Source of the DNA: Dunaliella salina
Taxonomy: Eukaryota > Chlorophyta > Chlorophyceae > Chlamydomonadales > Dunaliellaceae
Direction: 5' to 3'
NCBI GenBank assembly: GCA_002284615.2
Contig: MU069996.1
Location: 123,843 to 138,096 of the forward strand
Length of the DNA stretch: 14,254 bases
A model generated the notes under the pieces. It worked only from the letters and a program-made list of their open reading frames with translations. It searched no databases and was not told where the DNA came from. This document shows, piece by piece, positions 1-7,500 of this stretch. The position numbers and the translations under genes are program-made. Each line of letters begins with the position of its first letter. The stretch's first letter is position 1.

Positions 1-13
1 ACACACACACAAA

Positions 14-70
<57 letters not shown>

Positions 71-80
71 ACACACACAC
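1..80. repeat. (CA)n microsatellite at window start
   Basis: Near-perfect CA dinucleotide run with a few A or T interruptions (AAAC, ATAC). Confidence 0.97.
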
Positions 81-1140
81 CTGTAACCATGGTTTATGCT
101 TCGAGCATTCTCGGGCCAGCTGCACGCAGACAGCAAGGGTTCCAGCGGAAAGCACCAGCACTAGCCTGCAAAGACACAAAGCATTGTCCAAGATGCAGGT
201 GTGAAAGGTGTTATCACGCTTCCTCATGCAATCACACTTGTTCTTTGCGGCAGTATTAACCCTGCTTGCTTAGGATCTGATTGCAGCAAAAATAAGAGCA
301 ACACTAGCTCTCATTGAGCATGAAGTGTGGGAAGGAAGAGAGGCTCACGGGAGCTGCAAATTTTTTGGTTTGTTGTTGCAAAGAGAAACTTGAAAAAGAG
401 CCAAGTTTCTGGGCCTGCACTAGGCACGGCTGGGTAATTCGCGGGACTGAGAGTCGCTGATTGCAAGTATGTGCATTACAAGCATGTTCGTCTCGTATAT
501 GCACGATACTAAGGGCCCTTTTGGGGAGGGAGGTTCTAGGATCTCCATGGGGTCCCAACTACGTCCCATCCACCCGAGACCCATGGACATTTATTCATAC
601 AAAAAAAAGGGGCCTGAGTGGGATTAAATTTCATTGGTTCGGCCTGAAGTCAGGGGGTGAAGCAAGTGACAATCAAGTGCAAGCTCTGTGAGCATGTGTT
701 CCTTAGTAGTGCCTGGCGCACTTGCTGTTGTCTGATGTACCAGGATTTGCAAGATGCGCTAGCTGCTGGCACTCAAATGTACAGCACCTGGGGGCAAGCT
801 GGAGCCAGGGAAAAGGTGATGCAGCAGCTGAGCAGGACAGCAGGCAGAGGGAGCAGAAATGAGCACAAACGGAAACTGCAGGCGTCTCTGGGCCTGCCCA
901 GCAATTTCCACCAACACATTTTGCCATGCATTCCAAACAGCAGATTTTACCATTCACAAATCTAAGGCCACTCCTAGCGTTCTTCAGAACCTAAAAGTTG
1001 CAAGGACCCAACCCTGGCACTCAGAATGCTTAACATTGGGTTCAAAATCGGAAATAGACCATACACATAATAACACATTATAGTGCATTATAACGAACAC
1101 GCTATAAAGTATTCAGTCTTGTGTGCAACATTGCAGTTGG
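81..1140. other. Apparently non-coding stretch with possible decayed transposon ORF
   Basis: Only short ORFs without splice context. One plus-strand frame (about 657-962) contains CKLCEHVF, and the preceding frame ends in a Trp-Phe motif, a layout slightly like a BED zinc finger. Nothing else is recognised. Confidence 0.4.

Positions 1141-1220
<80 letters not shown>
1141..1220. repeat. (CA)n microsatellite
   Basis: About 80 bp of CA with one interruption near 1160. Apparent Cys-Val ORFs on the minus strand here are artefacts of the repeat. Confidence 0.97.
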
Positions 1221-1224
<4 letters not shown>

Positions 1225-1362
1225 TTGATGGGAGGTAAAGCTTGGTGCTACGCATGGAGCAGGCGCATTGCATGAAGAGTCAGAGCAGGCACACACACTT
1301 TTCACATATTCAAAGGAGAGATGGCTTCCGTACCATTGGATCGATGGCTTCTTTGTCCAGAC

Positions 1363-1367
1363 TTACA
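1363..1367 (-). terminator. Possible green-algal poly(A) signal TGTAA for the minus-strand gene
   Basis: TGTAA read on the minus strand about 560 nt after the TAA stop. Green algae commonly use TGTAA as the polyadenylation signal. It is the only copy I noticed between the stop and the CA repeat at 1220, but a five-base motif is weak evidence. Confidence 0.25.
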
Positions 1368-1482
1368 TCAATCAGCTGAAAAATAAATAACTATGCAATG
1401 GCATTAGGAGCTCTACCTACCCAGACAATAAAGGCGATGATGCTGGCAAGGCATATAGTTGGGAAATCAAGGCAATGGCGCC

Positions 1483-1504
1483 AAACGCAGCCGTAGCTGC
1501 GTTT
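1483..1504. repeat. Short perfect inverted repeat (9-bp stem, 4-base loop)
   Basis: AAACGCAGC at 1483-1491 pairs with GCTGCGTTT at 1496-1504 around CGTA. It lies in the 3' flank of the minus-strand gene. Confidence 0.8.
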
Positions 1505-1927
1505 AAGCGCTGGTGACGCCAGGTGGCTGTTTCACCAATGGAGGCAGATTGCTGCAGGGGGGCACATGGATGTCAGCAACAGTGGCAACTGATGATGGAT
1601 TTTGCACCGGAGGTGTGGAGTTCCAAGGGAGTGTTTCTGAAGCAAGGACACACGCAAAGTGAGCACAATGTCCAGGAAAAATCAAAAGCTTTCAACCTGA
1701 ACCAAAGCATTAAATGAACAAGTCGATATTTCAGTCATGATGGTAAATGCTACAGGATTTGACATCAATGATCATTCATCTGTTCTGGTGTACGCATGCA
1801 AACCTCAACCAGGCGTAAATGTCAGAGTGTAAACACTTGACTTTGCAACCTCTCCTTGTAATCCACTGTAGCCAATGTGCTGAAGCCACTGTCAGAAACT
1901 TAATTTCAAACCTTGTGCTGTAAGAAA

Positions 1928-1969
1928 TTATCTCAATCCACCAAAAGTGCGGCTGTCCAGCCACTCCAC
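1928..1969 (-). CDS. Exon 4 of minus-strand gene: C-terminus and stop
   Basis: After a pyrimidine-rich acceptor (TTTCTTGTCAG) the frame reads VEWLDSRTFGGLR and then TAA. The phase-0 join to exon 3 is exact. Confidence 0.65.
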   Translation of the reverse strand: MEWLDSRTFGGLR

Positions 1970-3356
1970 CTGACAAGAAACGTCTTGCAAGCTCTGAGCC
2001 TGCATTGCTTGCCTACATGCATGGTGGTAGTAGGTAGTAGCACGCATGCATGGTCGCCACACTCCAAACCAAACGCATGCGGTATGGCATGACTCACCCT
2101 CAAAAACCACATCAACGAGCCCACACGCAGCAATGCCACGCCTGCACAGCCTAGTAATGTTGAGCCCAGGGGCGAGGATGCAATGCTGGCAGGGAGCAAC
2201 AGTGATGGGGACACAGCCGCAGCAGCTGCAAGGCCGACACCCTGCATTTGAGGTGCGCGTGCAATCGTACGTTCAAGGGCGTGCACTCCTCCTGCAAGCA
2301 TCTGCACTCTTCAGGCCTGGCATTGGACAGATGAGTGAGAGCCATGCCACTCTCTTGAGCCCTATCCCCATTTCTCTCGGTCAGTTAAGGCACACAGAAT
2401 CAGTACAAGCCCCCATCTGTTAAGCACATGTCATAAAGAAAAAATGAGGATCTGTTCCAGCCAGGACCAGCTGTAAGCACAAGAGCAGCAGCCTTAGCAA
2501 GGTCCATCATGAGGGCACCAGGTAAGTCCCCATGAACAATCCCCAAAACTCTCACTTAGCCATTCATGCCTCTTGCATGCATTCTGGCTGTGCCCTGAGC
2601 ATACTAAAACGGTCCAGCATAATGCCTGAGGGCTCCAAGTCAATCAGGGTTATTTTGATATCGCCATGCATGTAAGGTGTGCACATTGATGAGAATCCTC
2701 TGCACATGGGTACCAACAATGAAATACCAGGAGTACGAGCTTGATCAATGAAAGCATCAGGCACAATTCCGTCATGTAAAGGGAGCACCCACCAGAGCAA
2801 CATGCGCTACACAGAGTGCGGTATAGCCTTCTATGGCTTTTCGTACTAGGGAGTCTGGCAGCAGTGGAAGGATGTCTGAATCTGCAGCATTGGCAAAAAT
2901 CAAAATTCCAGTTGATTGCTTGCAGGGAGCTCCTTGCATCGCTCTTGCTCATTACCATTAACTTCCCACCTTCCAAGTCACTTGCTGCATTGGCTTCTAG
3001 GACGTTTGATGGTTCCACAATGGGTGTTTCCAATGTTTGCTGCAGTAAAGGCTGCTCATTCTCATCTTCTGCACGGTGGCGTGCAGCCACGGCCGCAGGG
3101 GCATCATCTCCTCTGTGGTGCTTATGGGGCTCAGGTGAGAGCTCAGGCGCCCCTGTCTGCTGCAGTGGAGGCTGCTCCTTGGGCTCAGGTGCACTCCCTC
3201 CTGTTTGTCGCAAACAGCGGCAATCATAAATGCTTCATGAACATAGATGACTGCAGCAAAAGGGAAACATCACAAGAAAGAACATTGTCCAGGGCATGAT
3301 CACTAAATAGATTAACAGAAGCGTTCTCTCTCACCATCCTTGGAAGCTGACCTCAT
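1928..3356 (-). CDS. Small four-exon gene: putative membrane protein with Pro/Glu/Gln-rich N-terminus
   Basis: Spliced model on the minus strand: 3356-3335, 3200-2970, 2291-2098, 1969-1928, 489 nt, 162 residues plus TAA. Donors are GTGAGA (3334), GTGGGA (2969) and a consensus GTGAGT (2097); acceptors are ACAAACAG (3201), GCTTGCAG (2292) and TTCTTGTCAG (1970). All phases agree (1-1, 1-1, 0-0). The N-terminal half is hydrophilic with two similar blocks (EQPPLQQTGAPEL and EQPLLQQTLETPI). Residues about 102-147 are strongly hydrophobic (GVGLAAAAAVSPSLLLPASI, then a GSTLLGCAGVALL stretch ending in MWFLR), enough for two membrane segments or a hairpin. The tail is VEWLDSRTFGGLR. I do not recognise the family. 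The start ATG at 3356 is the least certain part; upstream sequence in frame is open for a while. Confidence 0.62.
2098..2291 (-). CDS. Exon 3 of minus-strand gene: hydrophobic membrane region
   Basis: Encodes GVHALERTIARAPQMQGVG, then an Ala/Leu/Ser-rich hydrophobic stretch ending in a Met-Trp-Phe-Leu-Arg motif directly before a consensus GTGAGT donor. The opposite strand is also open here (about 2046-2420), but it lacks splice logic and protein character. Confidence 0.68.
2292..2969 (-). other. Intron 2 of the minus-strand gene, no additional exon seen
   Basis: 678-bp GT-AG intron. Short minus-strand ORFs inside it are not needed for phase and show no family character. Confidence 0.5.
2970..3200 (-). 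CDS. Exon 2 of minus-strand gene: Pro/Glu/Gln-rich region
   Basis: Follows acceptor ACAAACAG and encodes GSAPEPKEQPPLQQTGAPEL and further Pro, Glu, His and Ala-rich sequence, ending NAASDLE plus one base before GTGGGAAG. It contains an imperfect internal duplication (EQPPLQQT and EQPLLQQT, about 39 residues apart). A second donor, GTAATG, lies 14 nt further on but would change phase. Confidence 0.6.
3335..3356 (-). CDS. Exon 1 of minus-strand membrane protein gene
   Basis: Encodes MRSASKD plus one base, followed by donor GTGAGAG at 3334. It was chosen because the leftover base completes the split Gly codon at the acceptor of the next exon. The ATG could be internal to a longer first exon. 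Confidence 0.45.
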
Positions 3357-3880
3357 TCTGGCAACTTTCCTACTTGTCCTGACTTTACATGCAGGTATGA
3401 TGCAGCTCCTGAGGCTGTATGGAGGGGCTTTTGCAGGGACTTGCAACCCATGTTTGAGACCCCGAAGATTAAAAGCGTACGGTTTCATCTTGAAATATTC
3501 AATTCATGCTCAAATTTTAAAAAAATGGCTGGGGTCAAAGCTGAAGTTTAGGCCGCGTTGATTTGGTTTCGTTTGTCCTATTGATCAGTAAAAAATGCAA
3601 TTAGACCAAATTTTTTTTTAATATTTCACTGCCAATGAATAGGCCCTCCATCCCTTCCACTTCTGCTTAGGAAGGTCTTAGACTAGCAGGCGTTCTATGC
3701 CAGTGTCAGTGCCTTTGAGGCCGGGGGCATAAGGAAGTTGTGTATGCAACACCTGCAGGTAACTTGGTGCATAAATTCATAAATTTGGAGGTGCATTCAA
3801 AGGTGACATGCAAGCCCAGCAAACACTGCAAGAACACCAGGATCCCAACAAATTCCACGTGAATGCCCCGTGCTTAACTC
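3357..3880. promoter_or_regulatory. Divergent intergenic region between the two genes
   Basis: Lies head-to-head between the minus-strand start at 3356 and the plus-strand start at 3881, about 520 bp, so it should carry the 5' UTRs and promoters of both. It holds an AT-rich patch with a T run and TTAATATTT (about 3609-3627). No clear TATA box was identified. It may contain an unrecognised 5' exon of the plus-strand gene near 3741-3755. Confidence 0.4.
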
Positions 3881-4588
3881 ATGATTCTCATGCAGCTAGA
3901 CCAGGAGGAGGCAGCGTTCCTGCAGGAGCAGTTGCAGGCGAGCACTGATGATGGCTTGTACACAGGACAGGGGATTGAGCAAGAGCAGGATGAGGGTCAG
4001 GGGGATGAGTGCCTTGCGCCGGACTCCCTTGAACATAGTAGCACTGAGCATGATGTTGAGGACGAGAAAATGCCTTGGAATTTGGATGCCCCAACTGCCT
4101 GGAATCCTGCCGACTCACAACAGCAAAAGGGAGTGCTTTCAGGAGAACAAGGGCCTGGGGAAGCTCATTCGGTTGCAGATGAAGGTGAACGTAGCTCAGA
4201 AGTAGCTGAAGAGCTCCAGGAGGAGGAGGAGGAGGAGCAGCAGCAGCAGGAGGTAGAGGAGCAGCAGCAGGTGCAGGCGCTGCAGCAAGTGCATCATCAT
4301 CAGCTGCAGCAGCAGCAGCAAGAGCAGCAGCAGCACCAGGTGCAACAGCACCATCAGGAGCAGCAGCGGCAGCAGCAGCAACAGCACCATGTGCAGAACC
4401 TGCAGGAGCATCTGGACGCGCGAGGGCAGATGCATACGCAGCCAGGAGCAGCACCAGAGACAGAATTGAGCGATTTTCAGCACCAGGAGCCTGATGCAAA
4501 TATGCATGATGGAAGCCCCTCAGGCAGCAAGCTTTCACGAGGCAGGCGGCATGCTCCAGCCAGTGCTCCTAGTGGCCGCACGCAGCCT
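3881..4588 (+). CDS. Exon 1 of TPR gene: acidic and Gln/His-rich N-terminal region
   Basis: Encodes residues 1-236. The opening part is acidic (DQEEAAFLQEQLQA, then many E and D), followed from about residue 109 by a poly-E/poly-Q/His tract made of GAG, CAG and CAC codons (about 4214-4400), and a polar Ser/Gly tail. The exon ends at CCT before a consensus donor GTGAGT at 4589, in phase 0; the frame otherwise reaches a TAG at 4607. The tract suggests a flexible or coiled-coil segment and is a likely site of length polymorphism. The sequence ATGCAG at 3890-3895 also resembles an acceptor, so the true 5' border may be 3896 with an earlier first exon. Confidence 0.7.
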
Positions 4589-7500
4589 GTGAGTGACAAG
4601 CATGACTAGGCAAGGCCATTCGTGCCGCAGAACACAGCACACCTACACTTCCTCGCTGGTTCAAACACCCTGACAAGCATGCCGCATCTCCTGGCCTGGC
4701 ACTGTGACTGAAAAAACGTTTAGCACCAGGGCAGCATAAACTACATGGGTAGTATAGATCACATGGGCAGTATAGATCACACAGGATATGTAATTCTCCG
4801 CTTCTCACGCTTGGCCCTCATACCCGACCAGGTGTATGTGGTAGCCCCCCCCTCCCCCCCCGGTCCTTGTGCTTGACCTTTGTGCTCAACCTTGGCCTTC
4901 GTACCTCACCAGGTGTACATGGTGGCCGCTACCCCTACCCTTGTGCTTGAGCTCTGTGTTCAGCCTCTGCATACACGACCAGGTGTATGCAGCTGCCCCT
5001 GCCCCTGCCCTTTTGCTTTGCCTGACCCGTGTGCTCAACCTTGTCCTCCATACGCGACCAGGTGTATGTGGTAGCCCCTCCTGCCCTCATGCTTGACCCT
5101 GCCCTCGACCCGCGTGATGTGGTGGGCATGACAGGCCAGAGGAACCCCCAACCCTGCCCTCATCGGCATGCACGCAAATTGGCCAGCACAATTGAGCTGG
5201 AGCAGCAGCTTGCTGCCGTCTTTGAGGAAGGGGACGAGGGGGAGGAAGCCACAGCTTTGAAGGTGCGAATGATTACTGTTGTAACAGGTTGCAGCAACGG
5301 TGGTTTGAACCCTTTAGCACTTCCTTTTGCAGTCCGCGCTTTGTTTGCTGCCACTGTGGAGCAGAGGCGGTTGACTTGATCTCAGGTTTGACAGGTCTTG
5401 CTAGATGTTTACTGCGCGGGCAAGGTACCTGGCTGTACTGCGAAAGGTGCTTGGTTGTCAACCCTCAACGGCTGCATGAGCAGGCATTATTGCTGCTGCA
5501 GCAAGCCTTGCTTTGCTTTTTATGTCTTGCTGCTTACAAGAGTGCTGCTCCCTTGCTGCCCCTCCAGCATGCCTTGGAAAAGGCTGATCACCTGAACCAA
5601 TCATTAAGCTGCTGATCTCAGGCGGGAATTGTTAGTGATCGCTTGTTTCAATCGATGGAATTGCTGATCTCAGATGGACAAAGGCTATGAATTGACCACT
5701 TGTTTCAGTCAATGAAACTGCTGACCTCAAGTGGGCATTGTTAACGATCAACTGAGTCAATCAATGAATGGAACTGCCGCTTTCAGGTGAACATTGTTAT
5801 TAATCACTTGTTTCAGGCAATGGAACTGCTGATCCGAGCGTCAGTTGGACAATCTCAACGCTCACTTGTTCCGGGCAATGAAACTGCTGATTTCAGGTGG
5901 ACATTGTCGAGGCCCTGTGCCGCAAGTACAACCGGACAGCCATGTCCCTATTAGAGACCCGCTCATATGCACAAGCCGGTGAATTGCTGCAGAAAGCTCA
6001 GGTGTGTAGACGGGGAATGTGCTCATACGCACAAGCGAGTGAAATGCTGCAAAAAGCCCAGGTGTGCAGTGAGGGTGTGCACAGGCTTTCAGCGCCAGGG
6101 CCTTCAGATTTGATTAGATTACAAAGGAAGACCTTCAGTCAGGCGCCACAACCTATGCCAAATTTGGGTGATATACTGCCGGACACTTTCAAACCCACTT
6201 CTGAGTAGGAGGATTTGGTTCTTTGGGTCAGTGGTCTTGTATGGCATGCTGGTGGCATCTGGATGAGGCTCAGGTGGAGCTCTGTGCATCAAAAGCATGC
6301 ATTCCTCTCATTTGGGCACACCAGTGCATGTTTTGAGGTGGCAGATGTTTCTCTATTCATTTCTTAGTAATTAAGGAGCATCAGTTGTGCCCCATACCTG
6401 CACTTTTTGGTCACCCCTGGGAATGGCCATTTTTTGAGGGACCCTGCTCAAGCCCAAACTGCAGCAGCGAGTATTTGGGCAGCCTACTGGTAATATTGCA
6501 AGTGATTTTGGGTCCTCAGGAGGACCCCTGATGCTCGTTGGATTTTCATCGCACGGACAAGTACGCATAACCTGGGAGGTCTGGCCAGGCCCCGATAGGC
6601 CACCTCCGCGCCCGCTGTTTGTCCTGGCCGATGCCTGGGGTTGTCANCATCAACANTGACGCCGCGGNNNGCCATGATGGGTGCCAGGGAGGAGCTGCTG
6701 GGCTCCGCAAAGTTGCTGGAGCTATAAACTCTGAAGATCTTGCTTGTGGGTACACATCCGAGGGGGTCAACGCAGTTTGATGATTATTCTCGCAAACTTA
6801 CCCAACCAGAATTCTGAATTTGCTGCGCCGCGGGCGGATTTGGCGCCGCGGGCGGATTTGGCGATTTGGCGAAGCCTGCCCGCGAATAGTGGTTGGGTAA
6901 GTCCCTTCAAAATAAAATCAGAACAGCGTCTTTTATCTCAAATGGCTGGCTGCGGAACTTGAAAGAGGTTGGCATTTGAAATCCGGGACCCGTCCCAACA
7001 CTCCGCTGAAGCACAAACATTTCATTATGTATTAATGGAAATCCATTCCTCATCCTCATCACTCCTCTCGGCTGCCTCTTGTGACCCCCTGGAACAACCA
7101 CCCGACAGCTCGCATCAGGTGGCCACCAGTGCACTCAGAACCATCCTGAGGTCCACCTGCAGGATTGGGGGTGCAGCTGGAGGGGAAAGGGCACACAGGG
7201 GGTGAGTTTTGCTAGCTGAGCATGCAAACGTGCAGACCTAGCACGCAGCAGGGTTCACCAAATGGGACCAGCTCAGCGCTGAAAAATTGTTTTTTTATAA
7301 ACTTTCAGGAGGTGTCCTCAGAATGGGCAGAGGTAACCTGGCTGGCAAAAGGCAGGATACCACACAGGGTCGTGGCGCCTGACCTTCAGCCTGTTGCTGG
7401 TCCGCCCTAGCCAATGGTAAATCCAAAGACTCAGATATGAAGTTTTGATAAGTTTTGTGGGCCTCGAGCATGGTGATGGTACAAGCTGGTGCAAACATAC

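Larger units (their letters stand above)
1221..1927. other. 3' flank of the minus-strand gene, no gene seen
   Basis: Probably contains the minus-strand 3' UTR. The only distinct structures are a short perfect hairpin (1483-1504) and a TGTAA motif on the minus strand. Short ORFs here lack coding character. Confidence 0.4.

Noticed and set aside
1088..1305. Cys-Val repeat ORFs on the minus strand
   Set aside because: Translation of the (CA)n microsatellite.
2046..2423. Plus-strand ORF of 125 residues
   Set aside because: Antisense to exon 3 of the minus-strand gene, which has consensus splice sites and matching phases.
2564..2969. Continuation of the minus-strand frame past 2970 and the ORF at 2564-2803
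   Set aside because: Lies beyond a phase-matching donor; the sequence loses its Pro/Glu-rich character and is removed as an intron.
3888..4538. Minus-strand ORF of 216 residues rich in Ala/Pro, and a Leu-rich one at 4196-4507
   Set aside because: Mirror images of the CAG/GAG repeats of exon 1; the plus strand has the splice signals and coherent domain order.
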